The position numbers and the translations under genes were made by a program. Shown here piece after piece: positions 43,742-53,296 of a stretch of DNA of 64,000 nt. Source of the stretch: Vibrio proteolyticus NBRC 13287 (GTDB lineage Bacteria; Pseudomonadota; Gammaproteobacteria; Enterobacterales; Vibrionaceae); assembly GCF_000467125.1 (NCBI RefSeq), contig NZ_BATJ01000007.1, positions 124,001 to 188,000 on the forward strand, given 5' to 3'. Each line of letters starts with the position of its first letter. Positions within the stretch are counted from its first letter, which is position 1. Below the pieces are notes generated by a model. It was not told the origin of the DNA, made no database searches, and saw only the letters and a list, made by a program, of their open reading frames with translations.

Positions 43742-44342
43742 GATTCGACTACTTTCCTTGATTTTTATTCTGATATTTTCGGTTCAAACGCGTGCTGAAA
43801 CACTGTTAATTCTGGGCGACAGCCTCAGTGCAGGCTATCAAATGCCTATTGAAAAAGCATGGCCCAGCTTGTTACCGGATGTGTTGGTACAAAAAGGCAA
43901 ACCGGTCGATGTGATCAATGGCAGCATCTCTGGTGACACCACGGGAAACGGTCTCGCCCGATTGCCACAACTGCTGGATCAGCATAAGCCTGATAGTGTG
44001 TTGATCGAGCTCGGCGCCAATGACGGGCTGCGTGGTTTCGCTCCCCCTATCATTAAGCAGAATCTCAACACCATTATTGATACCATAGAAGCCGCTGGTG
44101 CAACGCCTATTCTGATGCAAATTCACGTTCTGCCTAACTATGGCAAACGCTATACCCAAGCGTTTTCCGGTATTTACCCTGAGCTGGCCACTGATCGCTC
44201 GGTAGCGTTGATCCCGTTTTTCCTCGAAGGCATCATCACCAGTAATCCACAGTGGATTATGGATGATGGCCTGCACCCAAAACCTGAAGCTCAGTCCTGG
44301 ATTGCCGAATTTGTCGCAGATTCAATCGTCGATTTACTCTAA
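43740..44342 (+). CDS. tesA: Acyl-CoA thioesterase I/protease I/lysophospholipase L1 TesA
   Basis: 200 residues from the ATG at 43740. A signal peptide (about 1-20, ending TRA) is followed by the SGNH hydrolase motifs: GDSLSAGYQ with the catalytic Ser, GxND as GANDGL, and DDGLHP with the Asp-His pair. It is a periplasmic esterase active on acyl thioesters and lysophospholipids. An upstream frame adding 31 residues is antisense to ybbA and is rejected because the signal peptide starts here. Confidence 0.93.
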   Translation: MIRLLSLIFILIFSVQTRAETLLILGDSLSAGYQMPIEKAWPSLLPDVLVQKGKPVDVINGSISGDTTGNGLARLPQLLDQHKPDSVLIELGANDGLRGFAPPIIKQNLNTIIDTIEAAGATPILMQIHVLPNYGKRYTQAFSGIYPELATDRSVALIPFFLEGIITSNPQWIMDDGLHPKPEAQSWIAEFVADSIVDLL

Positions 44343-44440
44343 GCCTGACTATTTAATGGTTTAGCTCAATAAACTTTACGCAACTTTACGCTATGTTGTG
44401 TACTTATCCTGATCACTTACACCGGGCAGGTGCACAACAT

Positions 44441-45628
44441 ATGATGATTGAACCTATTATTCAGGGCGTGGTTGCACGTTCCGCTCATCCATCCGGCTGC
44501 GAACAAGCCGTTCTTCAACAAATTCAATACGTAAAATCTGCCAAACCGATCGCCCACGGCCCGAAGCGCGTTCTGATTCTCGGCGCATCATCCGGCTTCG
44601 GGCTGGCGGCACGCATTGCGCTGACTTTCGGCGCGAATGCTGACACCATCGGCGTCTCTTTTGAGCGTGGCCCGTCAGATAAAGGCGTTGGCAGTGCTGG
44701 CTGGTACAACAATCATTTCTTTAAACAACACGCAGAAAAAGAAGGCCGGATTGCCATCAATATAAACGGTGATGCCTTTTCCCAGCAGGTAAGAAACGAA
44801 GTGATTGAAGCCATCGAAACCTATTTTGAAGGCGAAGTTGATTTGGTGATATACAGCCTTGCAACCGGAGTTCGACCAAATCCAGAGACTGGCGAGCTCT
44901 GGCGTTCGGCGATTAAGCCGATTGGCGAACCGGTGTCGGGATCGTCGATTTTGTTGGAAAACGATCAATGGATCGATTCTAAGTTGGAGCCCGCTTCAGA
45001 GAAGGAAATCGAAGCCACCATTAAAGTCATGGGAGGCGAAGACTGGGAAGATTGGATTGATACGCTGATCAATAATGACTCCATCGCCGAGGGGTGCAAA
45101 ACCATCGCCTTCTCCTATATTGGCCCCGAGGTCACACACTCTATTTACCTCGACGGCACACTGGGCCGTGCCAAGGTCGACCTGCACCAAACCAGTCACT
45201 CGCTCAATCTAAAACTGGCAAACTATAACGGTGGCGCTTATGCCACGGTGTGTAAGGCCCTAGTCACCAAAGCAAGCGTGTTTATCCCAGGTCTTAGCCC
45301 TTACATGATTGCCTTGTACAAAGTCATGAAAGAAAAAGGAACCCATGAAGGCTGTATCGAACAAATGCACCGCCTGTTTGAGGAAAAACTCTACTGCCGG
45401 GCTGGTGTTCCGGTCGACGGAGAACGGCTGGTGAGAATGGATGACTGGGAGTTAAATCCCGATACGCAGGAAAAAGTTCGTGCACTCCTTGGCAAACTCA
45501 ACCAGAGCAACTTCCAACAGCTTGGTGACTATGCCGGATATAAACAGGAGTTCCTGCGCCTGAACGGCTTTGGTTTTGAGCAAGTGGATTACAATCAGGA
45601 TGTCGATCTCACCGCGTTTACGGATTGA
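44441..45628 (+). CDS. fabV: Enoyl-ACP/trans-2-enoyl-CoA reductase FabV
   Basis: 395 residues. The start is the ATG at 44441 (an adjacent ATG at 44444 is possible), aligning with the MIxP start of known FabV. The NADH motif is LGASSGFGLAAR, and the active-site Tyr-x8-Lys is visible as YLDGTLGRAK. FabV carries out the last reduction in fatty-acid elongation and is naturally tolerant of triclosan. It is monocistronic with a strong terminator. Confidence 0.95.
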   Translation: MMIEPIIQGVVARSAHPSGCEQAVLQQIQYVKSAKPIAHGPKRVLILGASSGFGLAARIALTFGANADTIGVSFERGPSDKGVGSAGWYNNHFFKQHAEKEGRIAININGDAFSQQVRNEVIEAIETYFEGEVDLVIYSLATGVRPNPETGELWRSAIKPIGEPVSGSSILLENDQWIDSKLEPASEKEIEATIKVMGGEDWEDWIDTLINNDSIAEGCKTIAFSYIGPEVTHSIYLDGTLGRAKVDLHQTSHSLNLKLANYNGGAYATVCKALVTKASVFIPGLSPYMIALYKVMKEKGTHEGCIEQMHRLFEEKLYCRAGVPVDGERLVRMDDWELNPDTQEKVRALLGKLNQSNFQQLGDYAGYKQEFLRLNGFGFEQVDYNQDVDLTAFTD

Positions 45629-45678
45629 TACGCTTTATTAATCTCATCTCAATGCTGAGACTTGACCAATTCCTTGTG

Positions 45679-45706
45679 TGCCCCACCTCAAAGTGGGGCA
45701 TTTTTT
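45679..45706 (+). terminator. Terminator of fabV
   Basis: TGCCCCAC, a CTCAAA loop and GTGGGGCATTTTTT form a textbook hairpin and T-run 50 bases after the fabV stop. Confidence 0.92.
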
Positions 45707-45825
45707 CGTACATTATTGTCAATCTCTATAATAATTAAATAAAAAAGCAGCCCGTTATTACTTGACGTTTTAGTCGTAACATCTGGTGCACGGAAGCACG
45801 GTTTGGCCGCAACAAGGAAGAATGT

Positions 45826-47739
45826 ATGTCAAAAATCAATACTCGCGAGTTATCGATCCCTTCGGAGATGCTCAGCGGCTGGCAGACGATCGTCAATTTG
45901 CTTGCTGACATTGTTGAAGTTCCCTCAGCCTTGGTCATGCGTATCCATGATCAGCATATCGAAGTGTTTTCTAGCAGCAGCAATACCACCAATCCCTATA
46001 AAACAGGAGACTCTGATTCATTAGGACAAGGTTTGTACTGTGAAACGGTAATAAACGAGCAGCGTGAACTCTTGGTTCCGAACGCTCTGTCTGATCCCGA
46101 GTGGCGTGATAACCCCGATGTAGCGCTCGGTATGATTGCCTATTGTGGCATTCCGATAAACTGGCCAGACAATTCACCGTTTGGCACCATTTGCGTGCTG
46201 GATACCCAAGAAAACCACTTCAACGAGCTCTACCGCCAACTGCTGGCGAGCTTTCGTGACTCAATCGAATCTCAACTCACGACCGTCTACCAGAAAGAGA
46301 AACTCCAGGTGTTAAATGAAGAGTTACGCTCTAGGGTCGACACCAGAACAAAAGACTTAGTCGATCTGAACTATTCACTGAATCAGGAGATTGACCGCCG
46401 ACGAGCTGCAGAGCAGGAGGTCGCTTACCGAAAACGACATGATATGGGGACTGGTTTTCTCAACCGAAAAGCACTCGAAGCCGAGCTGGATACCCAGCTG
46501 AAAAGCGCGGATCAGAAAATCAAACCATTAGCGCTGATCCACATCGGCTTCACCAATGCACGACGTGTACAGTCCAAATACAGTTATTCCATCTGGGAAA
46601 AGGTGCTGGTGCAGTATCGGGAACGCCTGGGTGACCTTTCTCAGTACGAAGCCATTACGGCGCGACCGACCTCTACCGATATCGTTCTGGTTGTAAAAAG
46701 TCAGCATCTGGACGACAGCTTACACCGCTTATGTCTGGCGCTGGTGGAACTGGGGTATCAGGAATTTGAGGTGGACGGCGAACAACTGCTACTCCACTCT
46801 TTCATCGGGATTGCCAAAGCCACGCCGGGCATCAACGGCACAACCCTACTCAAACACGCTACAGAGGCAATGCTGTCGTGTAAAGATTCGGGGCATAAGT
46901 ACAGCTTTTACTCACAGGATCTGTCCGCTTCACAGTCACACATCAGCCAGCTCGAGGGTTACCTTCTGCAAGCGGTACGCAACGACGACCTGCTACTCTA
47001 TTTTCAACCTAAAGTATCCCCCGTCACACATCGCTGGTCCGGAGCGGAAGCGCTACTGCGCTGGAAGCACCCGATTCTAGGGGATATCAGTAATGAAACA
47101 TTGATTCATATGGCGGAGCAAAATGGGTTAATTTTTGAAGTCGGCAACTTTGTATTACGGGCTGCGATCGAAAAAGCCGCCGAATGGGCTCCTCGTATCG
47201 ATGACTTCAAGCTGGCGGTGAATATCTCTGCCATGCAATTGAAAAATCCATTGTTTGCAGAGCAGGTCAACGAACTGCTGCATACGTATCAGCTTCCCGC
47301 TCATTATCTGGAACTCGAAGTGACCGAAAGCAGCTTAATTGCAGACGAACATGTGGCCCAAAACAGCTTAGAAGCGTTGCACCAACTAGGAGTGACATTG
47401 TCACTTGATGACTTCGGCACCGGTTATTCCTCTTTCAACTATCTGAAAAAATTCCCTTTTGACGCCATTAAAATCGACAAGAGCTTTATGCAGCAGTTGG
47501 ACAGTAGTGATGATGACAAAGAGATCGTCCGTTCTATCGTCAACGTCGCAAAGAAACTTGAGCTGAAAGTGACCGTCGAAGGCATCGAAAGTCAGCAGCA
47601 TGAGCAGTTTATTATTGAAGAAGGCTGCGACTTTGGTCAGGGCTATTTTTATGGGTTACCCATGCCTTATGATGAATTTGAAGCCTGCCTGAACAACCAA
47701 AATTACACTGGTAGCATTGAAATTCGTTACCCACAATAG
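45826..47739 (+). CDS. GAF, degenerate GGDEF and EAL domain phosphodiesterase
   Basis: 637 residues, soluble. A GAF domain (about 15-155) and a coiled coil (about 160-205) lead to a GGDEF-like domain whose motif is replaced by RPTSTDIV, so no cyclase activity is expected. The EAL domain (about 380-625) has all key motifs: EALLRW, NISAMQL, EVTESS, DDFGTGYSS, KIDKSF and VEGIES. It most likely hydrolyses cyclic-di-GMP under GAF control. AAGGAAG precedes the ATG. Confidence 0.9.
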   Translation: MSKINTRELSIPSEMLSGWQTIVNLLADIVEVPSALVMRIHDQHIEVFSSSSNTTNPYKTGDSDSLGQGLYCETVINEQRELLVPNALSDPEWRDNPDVALGMIAYCGIPINWPDNSPFGTICVLDTQENHFNELYRQLLASFRDSIESQLTTVYQKEKLQVLNEELRSRVDTRTKDLVDLNYSLNQEIDRRRAAEQEVAYRKRHDMGTGFLNRKALEAELDTQLKSADQKIKPLALIHIGFTNARRVQSKYSYSIWEKVLVQYRERLGDLSQYEAITARPTSTDIVLVVKSQHLDDSLHRLCLALVELGYQEFEVDGEQLLLHSFIGIAKATPGINGTTLLKHATEAMLSCKDSGHKYSFYSQDLSASQSHISQLEGYLLQAVRNDDLLLYFQPKVSPVTHRWSGAEALLRWKHPILGDISNETLIHMAEQNGLIFEVGNFVLRAAIEKAAEWAPRIDDFKLAVNISAMQLKNPLFAEQVNELLHTYQLPAHYLELEVTESSLIADEHVAQNSLEALHQLGVTLSLDDFGTGYSSFNYLKKFPFDAIKIDKSFMQQLDSSDDDKEIVRSIVNVAKKLELKVTVEGIESQQHEQFIIEEGCDFGQGYFYGLPMPYDEFEACLNNQNYTGSIEIRYPQ

Positions 47740-47811
47740 CATCATCTCCTTTACTCACCGGGCGGTGATTCCTATAATCCCCGCCTTTCTCCATCTTACC
47801 AGGCAGTCATC

Positions 47812-49470
47812 ATGGATCAGTTAACCGCGACCCTGAAAAAAATAGAAAAACAAAACTACCGCGCCTATCAACAAATCAAAGGTGAATATGACTTCGGCGA
47901 CTTTCGTCTGTTCATCGATTACGTCCAGGGCGATCCGTATGCTTCAGCGTCGCGCCTACGCGCTCTTCGCGCCTGGCCCCTTACCGGACTGGAGTGGCTT
48001 CTGGATGAGTCTCCTGCCTATCAGATGGCCGCCCGCGACTTTATTGCCCGCAGTTTCGCTGAATTTGCTAAGCAGGAAAACAGTGTCAGCATCGCACTGA
48101 CCGGACAAACTGTACTGGATAACACCGCGGTATTGTTTACCGAAGAAGGCATAGAGCTGCGTTTTCGTCTTAACCTGCCCGCTGAAGGCCGCAGTGTTCT
48201 GGGTAAGAAAGCCAATAACATTCTCACATTCCATTTGCCTAAGTTTCTTCGCCGCGCCACGTTGGAGCGAGAGCTTGATAAAGTAGCACTGATCCAACAT
48301 TGTGAGGTGGTTGAAGATCAGGAAGCCCTGCGTGCTCAGTTAGACGAACATGATCTCGCTGCGTTCGTAGGGAACGGCAGTGTTCTGCCTCGTGTCGCTG
48401 GTAACTGCGATCTACCGATGAAAGAAGCCGTGGCGTTTGTGTCGCCTCAAGCACTTCAAATCGAACTTGATACGCCGAATCAAGGGAAAATACTCGGCAT
48501 GGGCATTCCGAAGGGCATCACACTGATTGTCGGTGGTGGTTTTCACGGTAAGTCGACGTTGCTGAATGCCATAGAGAGATCCATTTACAACCACATTCCG
48601 GGTGACGGTCGTGAACGTATTGTTACGGATTACAATGCAATGAAAATCCGTGCGGAAGATGGCCGGTGCGTTCACCACCTCAACCTCTCAAACTACATCA
48701 ATCATCTGCCGATGGACAAAGACACCGCGGACTTCACCACACAAGATGCATCCGGTTCAACGTCACAGGCGGCCTGGCTTCAAGAGTCCATCGAGTCCGG
48801 CGCCTCCACTCTGCTGATTGATGAAGATACGTCTGCGACAAACTTCATGATCCGCGACGAACGGATGCAGGCTCTGGTGGCGAAAGGTGATGAGCCAATA
48901 ACCCCTCTGGTTGATCGTATCGGGCAATTACGTGATGAGCTCGATATCTCAACCATTATCGTTATGGGTGGCTCTGGTGATTACTTGGATGTGGCCGATA
49001 CCGTAATACAAATGCACGACTATCAGGCTGTTGACGTCACAGAAAAAGCACAGCAAGTCATCAAGCAACACCCGACCATGCGTCACAACGAATGTGAGAC
49101 ACCGCTGGACACGTTCCGCCCACGCGCGTTAAACCGCGCCAATTTACAGGCCATTCTGGCAGACGGCAAGTTTCGCATTAACGCTAAGGGGAAAGACTCA
49201 TTGCGTTTTGGCAAAGAGTTCACGGATTTATCTGCACTTGAGCAGTTAGAATCGGCCAATGAAGTGAACGCCATTGGTTGGCTGTGGTTCCAGTTAGCGC
49301 AGCTCCCTGGCTGGTCAGAAAATCCTGCTAAAGAGCTGGCAGCAATGCTACATAGCACACAGTGGTACAGCATTATTCCAAATCACGGCGATCTGGCACG
49401 CCCTCGTGTTCTGGATACCATGGCCGCGCTCAACCGAATGCGTAAATCTCAATTCAAACCGGCTAAATAA
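47812..49470 (+). CDS. ABC-class predicted ATPase (PF09818/COG3044)
   Basis: 552 residues. The Walker A motif is GGGFHGKST near residue 246, within LIVGGGFHGKSTLLNAIERS, and STLLIDEDTSATNFM serves as Walker B. It has the broad conservation and length of the family annotated as ABC-class ATPase, which lacks membrane partners and has no settled function. A terminator follows, but the next gene starts close by. Confidence 0.88.
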   Translation: MDQLTATLKKIEKQNYRAYQQIKGEYDFGDFRLFIDYVQGDPYASASRLRALRAWPLTGLEWLLDESPAYQMAARDFIARSFAEFAKQENSVSIALTGQTVLDNTAVLFTEEGIELRFRLNLPAEGRSVLGKKANNILTFHLPKFLRRATLERELDKVALIQHCEVVEDQEALRAQLDEHDLAAFVGNGSVLPRVAGNCDLPMKEAVAFVSPQALQIELDTPNQGKILGMGIPKGITLIVGGGFHGKSTLLNAIERSIYNHIPGDGRERIVTDYNAMKIRAEDGRCVHHLNLSNYINHLPMDKDTADFTTQDASGSTSQAAWLQESIESGASTLLIDEDTSATNFMIRDERMQALVAKGDEPITPLVDRIGQLRDELDISTIIVMGGSGDYLDVADTVIQMHDYQAVDVTEKAQQVIKQHPTMRHNECETPLDTFRPRALNRANLQAILADGKFRINAKGKDSLRFGKEFTDLSALEQLESANEVNAIGWLWFQLAQLPGWSENPAKELAAMLHSTQWYSIIPNHGDLARPRVLDTMAALNRMRKSQFKPAK

Positions 49471-49489
49471 CACTCGCTGGAATTAAAAC

Positions 49490-49515
49490 GCCGATGTGTC
49501 AGCATCGGCTTTTTT
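49490..49515 (+). terminator. Terminator after the ABC-class ATPase
   Basis: GCCGATG at 49490-49496 pairs with CATCGGC at 49503-49509, followed by six Ts. It lies 14 bases before the next gene's start. Confidence 0.85.
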
Positions 49516-49528
49516 GCAAGGACACAAG

Positions 49529-50053
49529 ATGCCATTTTCGCTGACTACGTCACGTCTGATATTACGAGATTTCACTCCAGATGACCGAGATACTTTTATC
49601 GCCCAGTGCCAACATCCGCACTACCAGCGGTTCTATCATCCTTCAGACCTTACTCAGGACGCCCTGACAACGAGAGTCGCTGAGTTTATCAACGAAGCGA
49701 CAATGACGCCACGCTCCCGCTATCATTTGGCCATTGTCGAGAAGGCAAGCCAACGACTGATTGGGGTTGCAGGCATGCGCCTAGAAGACAACGCCAACGC
49801 CGCTATTGGATTTGGCCTTAATGTTAATGAACACGGTAAAGAGTATGCGTTTGAAGCGATGACTACGTTGCTGGAATTTGGTATCGCCAGTTATGGCATT
49901 AAGCGCATTTACGCTGACACTTTGGTGGAGAATCGACCGGCGGTTATGCTGTGTCAGCGTTTAGGATTAATAGAGTTTGAACTAAGTGATCAGCCCGACA
50001 TATTACGGGGCACTAACGTCCAGCCAGTGCGATTGTTCGGCTCAGTACTCTGA
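49529..50053 (+). CDS. GNAT acetyltransferase, RimJ/RimL-like
   Basis: 174 residues from the ATG at 49529, which follows CAAGG. The start SLTTSRLILRDFTPDDRD is the RimJ/RimL-like opening; later parts include GFGLNVNEHGKEYAFEAM and NRPAVMLCQRLG. It acetylates an amino group of an unknown substrate. The 3' end overlaps the convergent J-domain gene by 12 bases. Confidence 0.85.
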   Translation: MPFSLTTSRLILRDFTPDDRDTFIAQCQHPHYQRFYHPSDLTQDALTTRVAEFINEATMTPRSRYHLAIVEKASQRLIGVAGMRLEDNANAAIGFGLNVNEHGKEYAFEAMTTLLEFGIASYGIKRIYADTLVENRPAVMLCQRLGLIEFELSDQPDILRGTNVQPVRLFGSVL

Positions 50054-50665
50054 ACGGAGAACATTCCAGGCAGAGCAAAGGATCCGAAACTGCTCACTGT
50101 TGCCGTTCTCACGATCGGGATGCCATTTTAAAGCCAGCTTTCGCCAGCGTTTCCGTATTTCGGCCGAAGTGGCGTCCAGCGGTAAGTCAAATAATCTCAG
50201 CGCTTTAGCTTTATCCAGATTCCCGATTTCTTTACTACCAACAAAATCCCGGTAGCGGGTCCAGAATTCATTCAGCAGGCGTTTGACTTCCCCTTCTTCC
50301 GCTTCATAGTTGTGCCAGTCACTGTAATACTCACGCAATGGGTCTTCCATGTCGATCACATGCCCTGACGAGCGAAAAACGTAGGTCAATTCAATGTCCA
50401 TGGCTTCCACTTGCAGCCACTGTCGCGGATAGAGTGTTTCCTGCAGTTGATACAAAGCGTTCATCATCAGGAAATTACGCTTAAACAGGTCTTTCTCCGG
50501 AGAAGAATCCAATACCGGCATCAATTCCAGTTCACTTAAACACGCAGCTAACGTGTGTACTTTCCAGCCCTGGGGCTGCTCTTTCAACACTTCCAGAATA
50601 GGCCACAGTAGTGGATTCTCGATTTCGTGTATAAATTGTTCCGAAAGTTGATGCTGTTCAGTCAT
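50042..50665 (-). CDS. DnaJ-related protein with C-terminal J domain
   Basis: 207 residues. The first 140 match the DNAJ-related N-terminal region seen in Vibrio and relatives; the last 60 form a J domain with HPD in LALKWHPDRENG. The J domain at the C-terminus is unusual for DnaJ proteins. It should stimulate DnaK for an unknown client. It has a 12-base tail overlap with the acetyltransferase gene. Confidence 0.85.
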   Translation of the reverse strand: MTEQHQLSEQFIHEIENPLLWPILEVLKEQPQGWKVHTLAACLSELELMPVLDSSPEKDLFKRNFLMMNALYQLQETLYPRQWLQVEAMDIELTYVFRSSGHVIDMEDPLREYYSDWHNYEAEEGEVKRLLNEFWTRYRDFVGSKEIGNLDKAKALRLFDLPLDATSAEIRKRWRKLALKWHPDRENGNSEQFRILCSAWNVLRSEY

Positions 50666-50761
50666 AGTCGAATGCTTGATCCTTAAGTCGTCGCTCTCTC
50701 ACTATAGGATCAAAATTCACCAGATTCAGCCACATGGAACAAAGGAATTGATCTCTGCGAC

Positions 50762-50784
50762 AAAAAAGCCAGCTTTCGCTGGCT
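50762..50784 (-). terminator. Terminator of the dioxygenase gene
   Basis: On the minus strand AGCCAGC-GAAA-GCTGGCTTTTTT forms a GAAA-loop hairpin with a T-run right after the stop codon. Confidence 0.9.
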
Positions 50785-50794
50785 CGTTGCTTGA

Positions 50795-51634
50795 TTAGAT
50801 AACGCCCAGCTCACGCAGACGCTCCATCAGGTAGCTGTGCGCGGTATAGCGTTCAGACAGAACCACGTCTGGTTTTGGGTGCAAGAACAGAGGCAATGAA
50901 ATACGCGATTTCTCCTGACGTTCACCCGTCGGATTGATCACTCGGTGTGTCGTGCTTGGGAAATAACCACCGGACGCTTCCTGAAGCATATCTCCGATGT
51001 TGATGATCAGATTACCGAAATCACATGGCACATCAATCCACTCACCTTCCTGGCTTTTAACTTGCAGACCCGGCTCGTTAGCGGCTGGCAGAACTGTCAA
51101 CAAGTTGATGTCTTCATGAGCAGCGGCACGAATCGCACCAGGCTCCTCATCACCACTCATTGGTGGGTAGTGCAGAATACGCAACAACGTTTTGTCACTG
51201 CCATTGATCATCTCTGATAAAGCCACAGAGAACTTCTCTTGCACGTCTTTCGGCGCATGTGCTTCAACCCAGCTCAGCAGAGTCTGGGCAAATTCATTCG
51301 CACGCTGGTAGTAGTCCAGAATCTGAGCTTTTAGCTCTTCAGGAATCTGCCCCCAAGGGTACACATGAAAGTACTCTTTAATGTCTTTGACCGAATGCCC
51401 CTTAGCCACTTCAGAGACACTTGGTGGAAAGTAGCCATCTTGGGTATCAACGTTAAATTGGAATTCATTTTTGCGTTCTGAACTAAAAAACTCGTACCAA
51501 TTCTGATAGATAGACTCAACCAGTTCTTGTGGGATTGGGTGATTTTTCAGAACACCGAATCCGGTTTCACGTAGTGATTTGACAAATTGCTCCGCCGCAT
51601 CTTCGGCAAGGTAATCGACAGTTTCCAGTTTCAT
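50795..51634 (-). CDS. Isopenicillin-N-synthase-like 2-oxoglutarate/Fe(II) dioxygenase
   Basis: 279 residues from the ATG at 51634; an upstream frame adding 22 residues is rejected as it is not family-like. The iron ligands are the HED of AAHEDINLL and the His of STTHRVINP, and the 2-oxoglutarate contact is the RIS of SRISLPLF. The N-terminal DIOX domain is present. The substrate is unknown; related proteins act on small metabolites. The ribosome site is weak. Confidence 0.87.
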   Translation of the reverse strand: MKLETVDYLAEDAAEQFVKSLRETGFGVLKNHPIPQELVESIYQNWYEFFSSERKNEFQFNVDTQDGYFPPSVSEVAKGHSVKDIKEYFHVYPWGQIPEELKAQILDYYQRANEFAQTLLSWVEAHAPKDVQEKFSVALSEMINGSDKTLLRILHYPPMSGDEEPGAIRAAAHEDINLLTVLPAANEPGLQVKSQEGEWIDVPCDFGNLIINIGDMLQEASGGYFPSTTHRVINPTGERQEKSRISLPLFLHPKPDVVLSERYTAHSYLMERLRELGVI

Positions 51635-51853
51635 GACTTTACTATTTGTTATTAATGGCTTTGAGCGGCTGATAATAGATACCCACCGTTTGTAAATCAA
51701 ACTTTAATGAAATGCTGAAGTTTAATTGTGAAATTATTGAGCGATCTTCGATGTTTTCAACAGCAATCGTTTACGTCGTGTGGAAAAACACACAATTGAA
51801 CAACGTTCGATTGTGTGTCATGCTTCTGTGAATGGATAAAGGCAGGAGCCACT

Positions 51854-52471
51854 ATGTCATCAACCAATTCCACTGTATTACCGTTCAAAAACAACAGAAC
51901 TCTTCTTATATTGACGCTTCTTTACGGGGTGTTATTTATCTTCAGTGCTATTGAGCCTTCTTCACGTGCGGTATGGGTAGCTGAAATCGTCCCTGCTGTG
52001 CTCATTCTTGGCGGCATCTATGCGCTCTCACAGCAATTCCGTTTTAGTGACACTGCTTATGTGATGATGTTTATCTGGCTGGCACTGCATACTATTGGCG
52101 CAAAATACACCTTCGCTGAAGTCCCCTTTGACTGGTTCAATCAGTTAATTGGCTCAGAAAGGAATAACTTTGACCGCGTGGCTCACTTCTCTATTGGCCT
52201 GTATGCTTATCCCATTGCTGAATACTTAATCAGAAATAAGCATTGCAAACCTGTGTTGGCTGGCTTTTTTGGTTTGTTCGCGATCATGAGTGTTGCAGCT
52301 GGCTATGAAATCATCGAATGGTGGTATGCGACTGTTGCTGGCGGGGATGAAGGCATCGCTTTTCTGGGGTCTCAAGGCGACATTTGGGATGCTCAAAAGG
52401 ACATGCTGTGTGACACATTGGGCGCGATCACATCGTTGTGCATCATGATCGCGCAATCCCGGTTTCGCTAA
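51854..52471 (+). CDS. DUF2238 (YjdF-like) inner-membrane protein
   Basis: 205 residues from the ATG at 51854, with AGGAG eight bases upstream. About six membrane helices and the conserved segments FDRVAHFSIGLYAYPIAEY, GYEIIEWW and DIWDAQKDMLCDTLG mark the YjdF/DUF2238 family of unknown function. The tail overlaps the convergent cutA gene by four bases. Confidence 0.85.
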   Translation: MSSTNSTVLPFKNNRTLLILTLLYGVLFIFSAIEPSSRAVWVAEIVPAVLILGGIYALSQQFRFSDTAYVMMFIWLALHTIGAKYTFAEVPFDWFNQLIGSERNNFDRVAHFSIGLYAYPIAEYLIRNKHCKPVLAGFFGLFAIMSVAAGYEIIEWWYATVAGGDEGIAFLGSQGDIWDAQKDMLCDTLGAITSLCIMIAQSRFR

Positions 52472-52791
52472 ACCTGCGTATTGGCCTGTAACCAGCTTAA
52501 ATAAGGATTGAAGCCATCGATAATCGGCACTTGTACGATCTGCGGAACTTCGTATTCATGAACCGCTAACACTTCCCGTTCAAGTGCCTCATAACATGCA
52601 CAACGTGTTTTAATCACCATCAATATCTCGTCATCACGACATACAGCACCTTCCCAAACATAATGACTGTTGATAGGAATCGTTTGGATGCATGCCGCCA
52701 GTTGATGGCGCAACAAACTCTCGATGATCTGATCGGCGTTTTGGTGATTGTTGACTGTGGTCAGAACAATACAGAATTTTTCAGATTCCAT
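52468..52791 (-). CDS. cutA: Divalent-cation tolerance protein CutA
   Basis: 107 residues from the ATG at 52791, chosen over one two codons upstream because GGAGG is better spaced. The core matches CutA1, with LTTVNNHQNADQIIESLL, LAACIQTIPINSHYVWEG, and VPIIDGFNPYLSWL at the end. CutA is a trimer of PII-like fold linked to copper tolerance, although its role is still debated. The tail overlaps the YjdF-like gene by four bases. Confidence 0.93.
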   Translation of the reverse strand: MESEKFCIVLTTVNNHQNADQIIESLLRHQLAACIQTIPINSHYVWEGAVCRDDEILMVIKTRCACYEALEREVLAVHEYEVPQIVQVPIIDGFNPYLSWLQANTQV

Positions 52792-53020
52792 CTTCATTCC
52801 CTCCGATTGGCACGCCTTTCATCACAGGCGTGGTAAATTTTTCGATCTAATGGTGATTGCGGCTCTGCGTTTGCATAAATACCACACTATTAATTATGAA
52901 TTGGCTCTCAAAGTACACAAATAAGATTATCAATATAACTCCGCATTAAACCTGATCATCTATGATGGTCAGGCATAACAAAAAACATTTCTATCTATTA
53001 TTTGCTTGCTGAGACGATTT

Positions 53021-53236
53021 ATGAACACACCAAAAACCAATGCAAACGCAACATTGTGCTGCCCTTTATGCGAAAGTGAAGAATTTCTGATTTCGGAAAA
53101 CAGTCACAATATGCTATGCGCTCACTGTGGCTCCTTTCTGCAAAATATCAACCAGATCCATCGCACGGTCAGTAATTCAGGGGTAACTTCAGCTTCAACC
53201 AACTACATTCACAACACCAACTGCACGTCACACTGA
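53021..53236 (+). CDS. 71-residue zinc-knuckle protein
   Basis: The start is the ATG at 53021 rather than a codon 15 bases earlier. Residues CPLC (about 14-17) and CAHC (about 34-37) form a compact four-Cys zinc ribbon; the tail is Ser/Thr/Asn-rich and looks disordered. I do not recognise a family. The ribosome site is weak (GAGACG). A terminator follows directly, which supports a real transcript. Confidence 0.5.
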   Translation: MNTPKTNANATLCCPLCESEEFLISENSHNMLCAHCGSFLQNINQIHRTVSNSGVTSASTNYIHNTNCTSH

Positions 53237-53255
53237 AACTGCACTGGCGGAAAAC

Positions 53256-53292
53256 AATAAAGCCAAACTGATTCGCAGCTTGGCTTTATTTT
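53256..53292. terminator. Bidirectional terminator
   Basis: AATAAAGCCAA at 53256-53266 pairs with TTGGCTTTATT at 53280-53290. It separates the zinc-knuckle gene from the convergent HAD gene. Confidence 0.75.
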
Positions 53293-53296
53293 CGCG

